Positions 24,241 to 36,154 of a stretch of DNA of 64,000 nucleotides are shown here, in pieces (position 1 is the first letter of the stretch; each line of letters opens with the position of its first letter). The notes under the pieces were generated by a model. It had not been told where the DNA came from. It made no database searches and saw only the letters and a program-made list of their open reading frames with translations. Position numbers and translations under genes: made by a program. Source of the DNA: Macrotrachela quadricornifera (lineage: Eukaryota; Rotifera; Eurotatoria; Philodinida; Philodinidae); the NCBI GenBank assembly GCA_022393335.1, contig JAJEKB010000524.1, positions 358,966-422,965 of the forward strand, read 5' to 3'.

Positions 24241-24816
24241 AACACATTCAACATGATGTGAGCCACCAGTAGCTCACGCCAAAAAAAGCATTCAATATCT
24301 ACACTATGTTAACTGAAGAATCTGTTTTTTCTTTGTCGATGATAAAAGAATGTTTAAAATTTTTATTCATAAAAGGAATGTCAATAAATATCGTGTTAAC
24401 ATGTTATAACTTGCTTCAAGAATCGAGCGTAAAAATTCAATTACATTTATATTCTAAAAGTTAGTTTGAGTAAGTGAACCGTTATAAATTTAGCAAGTTT
24501 TCACAAGTTAGACTATTATTTGTTTGAAATTATAGAGAAATAGTTCTACTATACTATGTTTTAGGTAACATTAAACCTACTAGAATTTAACGTTTTTATG
24601 CATATCAATAAGTTTTTCGCAATTTGCACGAAGTGATGCTTCTATTTTGAAACTAATTACAATATCTTAACACGACATTTATTGACGTTTCTATTATGAA
24701 ATCCTATCATCGATAAAAAAAACCAGCTTCTTTGGTTAAAAAAAAGTGAAGATAATCAGTCTTTTCTTTTTTGCCCTGCATCACCAATGGCTCATATCGT
24801 GTTGAATACGTTAAAT
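24241..24816. repeat. Long inverted repeat D (arms about 0.19 kb)
   Basis: 24241-24432 and 24634-24816 are inverted copies with a loop of about 200 bp. Matching blocks (right arm given as its complement): TTCAACATGATGTGAGCCA against TTCAACACGATATGAGCCA; GCCAAAAAAAG against GGCAAAAAAG; TCGATGAT; GTCAATAAATATCGTGTTAA against GTCAATAAATGTCGTGTTAA. A small extra hairpin (GTGAGC...GCTCAC) sits at the tip of the left arm. No coding content; it has the size and shape of a fold-back MITE. Confidence 0.8.
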
Positions 24817-25873
24817 GTAAGACTATTATATCAATGATAGATACATCAATCAAAATAAAGATTTAATCTTGTATAAATATAAAATATATTTTGTATCGAA
24901 AAAGTTCTATCGGCACAATATTTCTTAAGAATCAATATGTAATTGATAATTAAAGAGAAAGATCATACTTTTGCTCAATTGTTTAAAGGTATAATATGTC
25001 AAAAAAAATAGAACAGTTTCTTTTGTATATCCTTTGATCAGTAAACATAATATCTTATCCGGAATCTTTTATATTTTTCGTATCTGTAGATGATAATATA
25101 GATTATTTAAAAAAAAAATTCGTATTATCATAATTTTGACATTAATTTATTAATAACTATTTTAGTTTTTCTCTTTGTATATCAAGTCATTAATATTGTA
25201 TATTGACATAATCATGAATAGAAAAAAATAGAACAAAAAAAATATTTTGTTCTAATGATTTAACCTTCCTACGAAATCATCCTTTTTTCTCTCCGTACAT
25301 GTTATGGTGACATAAAAGATGCCAAATATTTTGTCTATTTAACTTATTTTTCTCACGAAAAGAATAAGAGCAACCGAAAACAAACAAAAAAAAATAAAAT
25401 ATGATTCCAGTAGATTTTTAGAGATCGTTATGATACACTAGTATACGTGGTAAATATAATCAATATCTTTGACTAATAGCTAATAGATAATATGATTATA
25501 ATTATATGTATAGTTTCGAATAGAAAAAATACAGTAATATCACAGTTATCGTTTTTTAAAAACTGAATATTAAAAAGTAATGTGCATCACTGCATTCATA
25601 TAGTCATTTGCTATGACTTTTCATGTTACAAAATATCTTTTTCGTAAATTTACTATGTTAACTCAAATTCGCACACCTGTAAGATGTCTAAATTCTATCA
25701 ATCTCGTATGAATGTTGTTTGAACACAACGATTAAATTTAATCAGTTTAATTTTGATGACACTGAACAATAATTATGTATATTATCAATATGACTTGATT
25801 TTACCTCCTTATTATTTATCTAACAGAGCTATAAGATATATCTTCGAAGTGCCCCTGTTTATTTGAACTTTGT

Positions 25874-26206
25874 ATTCTTCAGTATAAAGATCATGTTAAT
25901 CTTCATTGAGGTATGTGTACAATTTGCTTATTGGTCACGAACAACTTTAAAAAGGATGGCCTCAATAACCTGTATGTTGATAAGGTGCAGTCTCTTTTCT
26001 CTCATCTATCTTTCTCAATCGTTTTGCTACTATATGCTTGCTAATTCAGTAATTAGGAAAAATAGATGCAATTAAAGAGATTGGCGTTGACAACATACAG
26101 GCTATTGTGGTTACCTTTTTTTTTGCATAGGTGTACACAATCAATAATCGAACTAGATGCATACCTCATAACATTTTATTTTTTATATGATCATTCATTG
26201 AAGATT
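25874..26206. repeat. Near-palindrome F (arms about 0.15 kb, almost no spacer)
   Basis: The sequence folds on a centre near 26037. CCTGTATGTTG at 25969-25979 mirrors CAACATACAGG at 26091-26101. GAGGTATG at 25908-25915 mirrors CATACCTC at 26160-26167. TCTCTTT and CATCTAT mirror AAAGAGA and ATAGATG closer to the centre. Between these anchors the arms are diverged. The short open frame here lies inside the palindrome and is not taken as a gene. Confidence 0.65.
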
Positions 26207-27458
26207 TTAATTCTAATTAATAGATCATAATTGTCTAATTTTTTTTTTGAGATTAAAAGAGCTAAGTATACGATCAAGTTTAATGAACTTATTTGATTTT
26301 ATGTTTATTCCATTCGTCGATCTGCTCTATGTAAAGATCAAAAGAACGAAATGTGATATAATTCTATTGTCTTGAAATCGAAAAAAAAGATCTACCTTTA
26401 CTATCAATCATATGAAATATAAATAAGCCGATTAAGTTGAATTAATAATAATTTAAACGAAAATTTAGTTTTTGAATGAAATGTCAGAGTATTCTATAAA
26501 ATATATTTTAAAAAAAGATAAAGAAATGTTTTCTATCTGAAAAATATTTCAAAGTATCAAGGCATGTGTTTTGTATGAAAGCACAAAATATAAACATAAT
26601 ATTTGACTACTCAATATTTATTCTTTTCTATACAATTATTTTTCATCTAATTTCATTTAAAATCAGAAAAACTAACAAGAAAATCTTTTTTTTTCTTCTC
26701 TATAAATTTACTCTTATTAAAAACTGTAGGCGTAAGTGTTAACTTAAAATATAGTATGACCTTATTTATATTAATAAATAAAAAAAGGCAAATTGTTCTA
26801 AATATTCATAGTCATAAGTATCAGATAAATAATGTTCACACGGTCATGTGTCCTGGTCAAGTTTTGATCGACTTATACGTACAAATAAAGTTTTCTATAT
26901 TATCTTACGTTTATTTTTATTCATGACATTTAAAATATCGGATTATACTATACACCAATGTTACCTTCGATAATTGGAAAAAGTAATTATTGAGAAATAA
27001 TATAATACTGTCTATTATGATCACTAGACACGTAATATGTCATCAAAAAACAGAAGAACGGGGTTTAATTGTTCTGTGATGCGTAAGCATTTTGTTAAAT
27101 AAATGATCAAACGATAAGCGATTTATTTAATGAAGGACATCAATCAATAAACGACAAGATAAATATCGCTTCAAATTATGTCAAAAGTATTAATAATAAT
27201 GGATTATATCGTGTGAATGAAAAAAAAAACTTGATTTTTGTTTCATTGTTTACAAGGATTTTTTTCAATCCATTGCTTATGCTCTAATGTCATACCATGT
27301 ATTTAGAAGACACATTATTCACGAACGTTTGAGAGTGTATGACATTTTTAACAGGTCAAATATCATAATTATTGTTGTGCTTGCTAATATTTTGTCTCAT
27401 CATATATATACGACATGAAAGATAAGCAAATCGTCATTCAAAACGTATAAAATACCAA

Positions 27459-28125
27459 ATGAAAATGAATACCTTGTATCGTTCACGAACATTATCATCA
27501 GAAAATACTGAAATTGAAACAATATCAACAGTTGATTTAAATGATATAACTTCCGATATGGAATCTCAACAGGTATTATAGTTAGAATAATAATTTTTCT
27601 AACAATTTAATTCTATTAATCTTGTTCTTTTAGGTGAATAAAACAAAGTCAAATCATAGTTGTAATAAACGTAGTTCAGCTCCAGCATCATATATTGTTG
27701 ATTATGGTCCGATACGTGTTCGTCATCGACGAGCTTTATCACAGACATTAGCAACGGGTCGTCGATCAAAATATGAACCGGTTTTTGGTGAAGATAATAT
27801 TAAACGTGAAATGCGACGTGCAAAAAATCGAATAGCAGCTCGTGATTTAAAAAAAGCTCGAGATCAAATTGAATATGATCTTGTTAATAAAATAGCCGAA
27901 CTTGAACATGAAAAAATTTATTTAGAAGATCAACATAAACAATTAGAAGATCGTAAAGCACAATTAAATCGAGCAGTATATAATGCAAAACAAGCTCCAT
28001 TAATTCCATTAATTACTGATATGAATATTCCGATTTTTTTTGGACCACAAGAACGAAATGATCTTTTATTTGATCTTCAACCTTTGCTAAAAAGTATTGA
28101 TGGACCCTATGAATTTGATTGTTAA
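27459..28125 (+). CDS. bZIP transcription factor with atypical basic region
   Basis: Two exons, 27459-27572 and 27634-28125 (201 aa). Residues 95-150 are a bZIP: a basic stretch IKREMRRAKNRIAARDLKKA runs into a leucine zipper with Leu at 121, 128, 135, 142 and 149 (five perfect heptads; LVNKIAELEHEKIYLEDQ). The basic region keeps Asn103 and the AA pair of the N-x2-A-A-x2-(S/C)-R rule, but has Leu110 for Ser/Cys and Lys111 for Arg, so DNA preference may be unusual. The N-terminal half is Ser/Thr-rich and then Arg-rich (VRHRRALSQTLATGRR); the C-terminal PLIPLITDMNIPIFFG is hydrophobic and could be a partner-binding segment. Acts presumably as a nuclear dimer; Fos/ATF-like spacing is suggestive only. 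AATAAA lies at 28168-28173. Confidence 0.8.
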
Positions 28126-28522
28126 TTTCATATTTTATATGTATATATAGCATGAATTTTGTTTTTTAATAAAATATAAATATAAATCAATTTTTTCTTT
28201 TGATGATCGGTATATTGTTAATGAACGCCATCTGGTATATACTATATTACATTATTGTTCTGGCTAAAAATGACTACCAATCGTATGCGACTGGATGTTT
28301 TTTGTTTTCTTTAAAAAAAAAATTTCTATTCATTGTTTTTTTTCCTATCTCATTGAAATTTTGATTATGGTATGTTTAACAACATACGACATGACTATTA
28401 GTATTGATATTCTTTTAAGAATTCACAAAAATTAGTTTTGTTTAAAATAATTTTTAATATATATGTATTTCTTCTATATCAAAGATAAAAATAAATAAAT
28501 TATTTAAGATAAATTTTAAAAA
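28126..28522. other. Intergenic DNA bZIP-COPS3
   Basis: Contains the poly(A) signal of the bZIP gene (28168-28173) and the short 5' flank of COPS3, with an AG at 28507-28508 that could be a splice acceptor. Nothing else seen. Confidence 0.5.
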
Positions 28523-30853
28523 ATGGCATCATTAGATCAATTCGTTGTAAATATTCGACATTTATCGATGGAAGGTAAATTTAATGAATTAGGACAAATG
28601 TTAATGAATCCAACTATTGATCATCTTAATAAAAATATTCAACATATTGATTCAATTATTGCTACATTTACATTACCTGAATATTCAATGGTACAATAAG
28701 ATTTTTAAAAACAAAAACAAAATATTTATTTATTTATTTTTTTCAGTGTATGTTAGCTGGTTTACATGCAATTGTAAAAGCGCCAAATATACCTGATTTT
28801 GATTTATTTCTTACTCAAGTTGATACATTTATTCAAACATGTTCAGCTGAACAAGTTTATTATTTACCTCAATTTCTATGTGAAATATGTCATGTTATTA
28901 CAGAACGACTTCGAAAAGAAAATCGTGCACGAATTGGTAAATTTAAAGAAAAAATAAATAAATGACATTATAGCCATCTTGTCGTTTTCAAAATATTTCC
29001 TTTCTATTTTGTATTAAAATCAAGTGAACAAAGAATCTTGAATTATTTCACAATTGATATTTCAATTCATATCCGTATTCATCCATAGAGATGGTCCACA
29101 TCTATTTTTCATACTTTCGTGGAAAGATATGGATTTAGAACAAAAAATTGATTGTAAGATATTCTAAAGTAAACCTTTGAAATACTATCAAGAGTCTATA
29201 GTTACTTGATTTTAATACAAAAAAACGAAAGTATATAGGAAGACATGATTAAATGATCATAGCGTCACATGTTTTTTGTTGTTTCTTATACAAATAGAAA
29301 CATAGTATTTCAATAAGGTCGCTCTACCATTAGTTATAACAGATAAAAAGAAAAGTACTTAAAAAGGTATTTTTCTACAATTATTTTGTTATACATTTAA
29401 AAATAATAAGAATAAAAACACACCTTTTGAAGTATTTTATGTTATTTGCTTAAAAAAAAACAAATTTTTCAAGATGTATATTACTAGTATACAGATCATA
29501 GCCTTCACATCTTATTTAGATGTTATTGCCTATTGATATTTTCTTTTACTTTTCGTTTTTTTTTTTGTTTGGTATTTGTTCGAACTCAAAAGATAGTAAA
29601 AGACAATAGAATAAGAATGGAATGAACGTATTGTAAAGGATCAAATAAGTTTCCTTGATAATCTTTTGAATCAATGAAAAACTGTCAAATTGATGAACTA
29701 AAGGAATACAAATCGATGAAATGATGACAAAAAAATTTTTTTATCTAAATGTAAATAGATTGACTAATTTCTATGAGTCATTTAACAGGAAAATATCCGA
29801 TATACAAGTTTTTTATTTATATAAATAAAAGATAACATTCCCTAAATTATGTAAAAACTTAATATTTTTGTATTATGAACAGGAATTCCAATTATTTATC
29901 GAGCAATTGAATTACTTCGTCGTGAACCTGGTCAATTACTTTCAATTCATTCCGATCTTTATCAACTTTGTCTTCTTTGTCAATGGTTTGAACCTGCATT
30001 AACCTATCTTGATACTGATATAATTGATATAAATCGTGAAAATGGAAAATTTGATGTTAAACATCTTTTACTTGCTTATTATTATGGTGGAATGATATAT
30101 GCTTGTATAAAAAATTTTGATCGTGCTGCTAATTTTTTTGAGAATGTTATTACTGTACCATCAACAGCAACATCAGCTATTGCAATTGAAGCTTATAAAA
30201 AATATGTTCTTGTTAAATTAATATCTGGTTCCGTATCAAATAATCAATTACCAAATTATACAAGTCGAAATGTTCAACAAACAATAAAAAGTTTATGTAG
30301 TGCACAATATACGGAATTATTTAATATATTTAATAATGGTACATTAACACAATTTGATGAATTTGTTAATCGTCATCGAGATCAATATGCACGTGATAGA
30401 AATTTAGGTTTAATAAAACAAACACGAAATGCATTTATTTGTAATAGTATACAACAATTAACAAAAACATTTTTAACTGTATCATTAAAAGATCTTGCTA
30501 ATCGTGTACAACTTCAATCAGCAAATGAAGCAGAAAAATTTTTAATTGATATGGTTGAAAATGAACAAATATTTGCATCAATTAATAAAAAAGATGGTAA
30601 AAAGAAATCAAATTTATTTTAATTAAAATTAATTATTCTATTTTTTTTTAAAGGTATGGTTATATTTCATGGATCACCAGAAAAATTTAATGCAAATAAT
30701 ATGTTAACAAAATTACAAGATGAAACAGAAAAACGTATGCAAGCAGAAAAACAATTAAAAGAATTAGAACGACAAATATCATTAAGTAAAGCATATATTC
30801 AACGTACACAACAATCAAGTCCTTATCATGATCGTCCGAAAATACTTAACTAA
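28523..30853 (+). CDS. COPS3: COP9 signalosome complex subunit 3
   Basis: Subunit of the COP9 signalosome, the nuclear/cytosolic complex that removes NEDD8 from cullin-RING ubiquitin ligases. Four exons: 28523-28690, 28747-28936, 29883-30596, 30654-30853, giving 423 aa, the same length as the human protein. Family landmarks: MASLDQFVVNIRHLS start, IPDFDLFLTQVDTFI, LCLLCQWFEPALTYLD, KHLLLAYYYGGMIYACIKNF, PNYTSRNVQQ, and the PCI-domain winged helix NSIQQLTKTFLTVSLKDL, RVQLQSANEAEKF, FASINKKDG. The C-terminal helix ends in a coiled coil (EKRMQAEKQLKELERQI), used in the CSN helical bundle. Intron 2 is unusually long (946 nt) for this locus. The next gene, a RING-H2 ligase, begins 200 bp downstream on the same strand. 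Confidence 0.95.
28937..29882. other. Long second intron of COPS3
   Basis: 946-nt intron with a GTAAAT donor and an ACAG acceptor, more than ten times the usual intron length here. A+T-rich, no gene or clear repeat seen inside. Confidence 0.7.
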
Positions 30854-31053
30854 AATTATATTCTTTTCTTTTTTGACATTAATTCTATGATTTATTTTTA
30901 AACAATCGAGAAAAAAAAACATATATAAAAAGAACATTTAACTTGTAATAAAAAAAAAACCAAAAACTGAAATTTTTTTTTCTTCCTCTTTGTAGATTAT
31001 ATACAAAGAAATAAGCTATTCTTTGTTTGGAAGATTTCTATTTTATATCTATA

Positions 31054-32998
31054 ATGCAAAGTGATTTAACACGAATTCCATTGCCGAATACATATCGTGA
31101 TAGTAATGATGTATAGTATAATTATTTTGTATATTATTATTAATTTTATATTGAATATTTTTTAAGAATACGACAACACCACGTGATGATTTAATAAATT
31201 TTCATTCTAATATACATCATTCAATTGTTCGACCAGTTGAATCTGATCATTTACCACCATCACCACCTATTATTTCTTCAAATCAAAATCATATTATTCA
31301 TAAAGTATGTTTACTTTTGTTTTGCTTTTTTTTTTTATACAATAGTTTTTTCCGTCTTCTTACATATGCGATAGATTGTTTCATTTTTATTCATGAATAC
31401 TGTAAAAAAACACGTACAGGTAAAAGAAGGAGGAAAGAGAACATAAATTTATCGGTATATGTTTTTTACCGATATAATGTATGTGTACGCCCGCTTTCAT
31501 TTATAAGAGGTACTAATAAAAAAATTTCTTCATTTTGAAATTTTGAATAATACAATGGCAGATAAAAATAAGCATAAACATTCATCATCACCATCGGTAA
31601 CGCATTTTTTTCATCAAGTTCACAACGTATTCAAATCAGAAGAAGTCAAAAAGATTGTTGTAAGATATATAAAATTTCAATAAAAAATTCTTTATTTTAC
31701 AAAAAAATAATTCATAAATTATTTACAAATTTCTTTCTTTTTTAGCCTTTACTAAAATCAATTATTAATTCAAATGATAATGATAATGAAAAATCATTTT
31801 CAGCACAACATTTTAATGGAAATTTAATAAATACTAATAATGATAATAATAATACAATATTAGAAGCTGCTGGTTATGATTCTAGTCGATTAGGAGAGAT
31901 TGATGCAGATGCTGCATTTGCACTTCAACTTCAACAAGAAGAATATTCAAAAGAAAGTTTAATGCCATTTCAATATTCATATCCTTCATATCCAGTACAA
32001 GAGAATGATGAATCAATGGATGTAATTTCGCCTTCTTATAATAATTCACATTTAACGAATGATGAACAATTAGCAGCATATTTACAAGAAGAAGAAAATC
32101 GAAGTAGACAACAGTATCATCGAAGACAAATACCATTTTTTCCGATACGACAACGATCAAATGAAGTATCTAATCAAACTTCTGAGATTGATAATACTGA
32201 AACTGAATCTGTTTCACCATTTGCTGGATTTGTTGCTCGACAACAATCATTAAATAATGAAAATGATAGTGATGAAGATACTCCTGCTATGCCAATTCAT
32301 CCATTTTTTCAATTTCTTGCTAGTCAAGGTCGAACAATACCTGAAGATATTTTTCCAATTTTTTCTGGTTATCATGCACGTCGTCGTCATCGAACAGGAA
32401 ATCTTCAAGATACTGAAGATGATTTTGGTCCTGAAGATTATGAAGTTATTTAAATAAAATTTTTTAAATATATAAATTAGTTTCTTTATTTTTCTATTTA
32501 TTTAGCGATTACTTCAACTTGATGATACAATACATAAGAAAAAATTAAATAGTCATCAAATACGTTCAATTCCAATAGAAAAATTTCATCGTACATCAAA
32601 TAATAGTGATGAAGAAAATAAATGTGGTATATGTCTTGAAAATTTTGAAGAAAATCAAACATTACGTCGATTTCCATGTCGTCATGTATATCATCAAGAA
32701 TGTGGAGATCGTTGGTTACAAGTAAAAGCTATTTTTTTAAAAATTATTTAGAAATTTTCATTTATTTTTCTAATTTTAGGAAAATAATGTATGTCCAATT
32801 TGTCGAGAACCACCAATAAAAGTCCAACCAACAACACATTCGCAACATATTAGAAGTAATAACAATTCAAGACGACAACCAAATTCTAACCGACTTTCTA
32901 CCAGTCGATATAATAATAATAATAACAATAATAACAATAATAATAATAATCATCATCCACAACAATATCGTAGAGGATCATTTCATCGACAATCGTGA
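31054..32998 (+). CDS. RING-H2 E3 ubiquitin ligase, two alternative first exons
   Basis: Core exons 31746-32444, 32506-32721, 32780-32998. Two alternative 5' starts join the same acceptor in phase 0: a proximal exon 31555-31659 (protein 412 aa, MADKNKHKH start) or distal exons 31054-31110 plus 31167-31304 (442 aa, MQSDLTRIP start). The RING (308-348 of the 412-aa form) is C3H2C3: CGIC, then CRHVYHQEC, then CPIC, with the E2-contact WLQ. Upstream lie helices AFALQLQQEE and LAAYLQEEE that look like ubiquitin-interacting motifs, an acidic, disordered middle, and after the RING an Asn-homopolymer tail (AAT repeat at 32910-32950). It should transfer ubiquitin; no substrate can be named. It follows COPS3 closely, which may only reflect gene packing. 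Confidence 0.85.
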
Positions 32999-33029
32999 TA
33001 TCTATGAAATTCTTTATTATAAACTTTTC

Positions 33030-33062
33030 ATATATATATATATTTGTGTGTGTGTGTGTGTA
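33030..33062. repeat. (TA)n(TG)n microsatellite
   Basis: TATATATATA directly followed by TTTGTGTGTGTGTGTGTGTG, in the presumed 3' UTR of the RING-H2 gene. Confidence 0.8.
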
Positions 33063-33312
33063 TAACTATTTATAATGAAATTTATTCAATATGAAAACTT
33101 TCAGAATATATTTTTCCTCACAATAATCTTAATGTTTTATGAACGAAGAAGTCTTAGTTTTTTTCTTTCTCCTTTTTTCTTTATTGTTTAAAAAAAACCA
33201 GTCAATTCATAAGAACAAACGTTTATTCACGAATAAAACTATTGAAAATTCATTGTAGTATTATATTACTTAAATAGATATGAAAATTTATTTTCATAAT
33301 ATTGTTTTTTAG

Positions 33313-34530
33313 ATGATATATTCTGCTGATGATCAATATGAAGGCATTAAAAAAAAAGATTTTTTTAAACTTTTTTTTTTAAAAGATTTTTATACTTTCA
33401 GATTCATCAACATCAAAATTGGCTAATGAAGATATTAATAGTAATAAACCTTCGCGTTCTGTCAAAGCTGTAAAAAGTACAAGATCACGAATAATACCTT
33501 CAATATCTGTAGCAAGAATGCAAGAAGATCATGATTATGATGAACGTATATATCTATCTAATTTAATTGATTAATGAAGATTAATTATTTCTTTTTTTTA
33601 GCATCATGCCCTAGTTTTGATTTACATTTATATGCACATATTGATCATTCATCACTTAATCGTTGTGTTTTTACACCAATTCCTCATCAAACACGTATGA
33701 ATATAAAGAGAATTTTTTTACAAAAATAAAAAAAACTTATATTTTACTATAATTATAGTTTCACAAGATGAACAATCACAACAAATAGTACGTAAACGTA
33801 AATTTGAATCAATAGATTCTGCTAATGATCATGTTAAAAATACAAAATTTGGTAATGATCATGGTGAATTAGCTGAAATTATATATAATATGGATATGCG
33901 TCTTGATGATTTAACACGTACATGTAATGGATTACGTTCAAGTATTCATACTTTAACAAAAATGGTAACACAATTAGTTAATAATCAAAAACAAGTAAAT
34001 AAATTTTAATATTAATAAAAATTTTATTTATTTTTTATAGAATACAAATATAAATGATCTTGATGATATGTCAGAAATGAGTTTACCTTATATACGTTCA
34101 TCATCATCAAATGTATCATCAAAAACTACACAAAATAGAAATAAACGTTTACGTAATAATACAACTGATATAGCTTCACAAAGACCAACAGAATTTTTAT
34201 GTCGACTTATACGTAAAGTTTATTCAACAAATGAAATTGTTGCTGGTATTTCTCCTGATGAACGTCTTGATAGAATTAAAGGTAATATTCGAAATTTATT
34301 TATTTATTTATTATTATGTTTTCTTTTTTAGAAACTGTAGCTGATCGATATTTTTCTGATGATCCTGAACGATTTGAATCATTTTGGGCTAGAGAAGCAC
34401 ATCAATCAATCCTTGGTCAAGCACGTGCTCAACGATGTCGGGATAAAAAAGCTGGGTATATCATCTCATATTATTAAATTTTTATTCATTATTATATTTA
34501 TTTAGAAATTATCTTGCAGATAATCGATGA
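33313..34530 (+). CDS. BEN-domain-like nuclear protein
   Basis: Seven exons: 33313-33343, 33402-33545, 33602-33694, 33759-33994, 34041-34281, 34332-34455, 34506-34530 (297 aa). The C-terminal part (about 220-297; EFLCRLIRKVYSTNEIVAG, ERLDRIKETVADRYFSDD, FWAREAHQSILGQARAQRCR) has the helical pattern of BEN domains, which bind DNA or chromatin partners. A basic stretch (VRKRKFES), a predicted coiled region (MDMRLDDLTRTCNGLRSSIH) and Lys/Ser-rich N terminus precede it. The first intron can only be closed in frame with a GC donor (GAAG|GCATTA), otherwise an upstream exon must supply the N terminus; the ATG directly follows a T-rich AG. The family call rests on pattern only; the exon chain is firm from 33402 on. 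Confidence 0.7.
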
Positions 34531-35497
34531 ATCGTTAAAATACAAAAGTGCTAATGCTAACACATAAACCTGTAACATATAAACAAAAAAAGCCACGATA
34601 TCTATTCGTTTAACGTTTTTGTTGTACCATAATATTATTATAAATCCTGTTTTTTTTTTGTTTATCGAACAGAATAAAGAAAAGTATAGATTCGTGTTAG
34701 ATATTACAAATCGATTTCGATGCAACATTTTGAAAGAAAATATAAAGAACATTCTCTATCGTCATTTTATTAAAGATCCAACAGGTTTAAAGTGATTTCG
34801 TTACTAATAGTGATAAACTGCAGTTTGCTTGCGGTGATATCTGTTACTGTGGTTTTAACTATGATAACTGCAAGGTCATGTTCGCCTACTAACTTTATAA
34901 TTGATTGTAAAAAAACCAATGATATTGATTTTCTTCTGAACATATTGAATTTCAATATTACTTTTGAAGTGCCATCTATATTAAAAACTCAATCTTGTAA
35001 ACCAAGCTGAATCAATTACTATGACTAGCACAACTAGCTCAAGCGCATCAACAAATGTAAAGAATTATGATTATTACTGAAGTCGAAGAATCTTCTAGGG
35101 GTTAAAAAATTTTCGAATTACCAATAGAACAAAAAAATCAGCGGTCATTGTTTAATAATTTGATGGATTACGGTTAATTTTTGTGTGGTTTATAATAATA
35201 TATGGAAAGTTAAATGTACAAAATTTTGCAATTATTAAACATCAATGACATCTATCGAATATTTTTTCTTTATACTATTGAATAATAATAATTTAAACGA
35301 AAAGAAAGAAAGAAATAATAAACCATTGGTTTTTCAACTTTCTGATGATTCATGTTTTTTATCGGGATTTTTCTTTTCAAGTATATATCTATTCAATTGA
35401 TCAATAAATCGAAATTTTTTTAGTTGTATTTTATAAATATAATATTTTCATATACAGATTTTCTTTCAAGGTTAAAGTAAAATTCTTTTTAGATATA
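34531..35497. other. Intergenic DNA BEN-RING2
   Basis: No clear gene. A hydrophobic frame at 34792-35010 (SLLIVINCSLLAVISVTVV) begins with GTG rather than ATG and has no family resemblance; it could be an orphan exon but is not called. The right end has a T-rich AG at 35491-35492 just before the next start codon. Confidence 0.45.
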
Positions 35498-36154
35498 ATG
35501 TCCACAAATAATCAAAGTGATCCAGAAATTTTATCATCTACAAATCAACAAATAAATACAAATACTTCTATTACTACAAATCAATTACAATCAGAAGGTA
35601 ATATATAAGAAATTATTTTAAAATATTTAATTTTATATTAATATAGATCATGTACCAACATCTGAAGGAATTCAAGAAGTTGATGTAGCTTTAGCTGATC
35701 AAAGTGATAGGTATTTTTATTTGAATAATTCTTTGTTTTTATTATTATTTTGATTTATTTATTTAGTTGGGAAACTGATGATGAAGGAGATTTTTATACT
35801 GAACATGCTAATGGTCGTTTATCAGATCAAGAAGATGATGATAATTTACTTGGTCTAGGTTTATCTAGACATTTAATTGAATGTTATCCAACAACAACCG
35901 CTGAAGAAGTATCTGTCGTTGGTGTTGTATGTGATATTTGTCTTAATGAATATAAGGCTAATGATAAAGTACGGACTATTCCTTGTTTACATAGATTTCA
36001 TACAAGATGTATTGATAAATGGCTTAAGGTTTGAATACGAAAAAAAATGACTTCGTTTTTTTTTGTAAAATTGTAAATTTATTTATTTTAGAAAAGTTCT
36101 AAATGTCCAATGTGTCGAAGTGATTTACGAAAATCGAAATGGTATTCATCGTAA
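35498..36154 (+). CDS. Small RING-H2 E3 ubiquitin ligase
   Basis: Four exons: 35498-35597, 35647-35710, 35767-36028, 36092-36154 (162 aa). The C-terminal RING (110-150) is a canonical C3H2C3: CDIC, then CLHRFHTRC, WLKK, CPMC. The sequence CLNEYKANDKVRTIPCLHRF is close to the RLIM/RNF38/BIG BROTHER group of RING-H2 ligases. Residues 1-60 are Asn/Thr/Ser-rich and unstructured, 57-82 acidic (WETDDEGDFYTE), and LSRHLIECYP is a short conserved-looking helix before the RING. There is no transmembrane segment, so it is a soluble ligase of unknown substrate. The ATG lies 6 nt after an AG acceptor. It is the second RING-H2 gene in 5 kb, but the two share only the RING and are not recent duplicates. 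Confidence 0.88.

Larger units (their letters stand above)
23942..27458. other. Gene-poor stretch
   Basis: A+T-rich DNA with no assignable gene on either strand. It contains the inverted repeats at 24241-24816 and 25874-26206. A 9-bp stem (TAAATAAAT and ATTTATTTA) lies near 27097-27130. The promoter of the bZIP gene presumably lies at the right end. Confidence 0.55.

Noticed and set aside
25863..26075. 70-codon frame rich in hydrophobic residues
   Set aside because: It lies inside near-palindrome F, and the hydrophobicity follows from T-rich codons.
27090..27135. Small hairpin TAAATAAAT/ATTTATTTA
   Set aside because: A 9-bp A+T stem is expected by chance in DNA of this composition.
31317..31538. 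73-codon frame between the two first exons of the RING-H2 gene
   Set aside because: Falls in intron or 5' flank and contains no domain; both plausible exon joins skip it.
34792..35010. Hydrophobic frame that could be a small membrane protein
   Set aside because: Starts with GTG, not ATG, and no exon chain or homology supports it; possible orphan exon at best.
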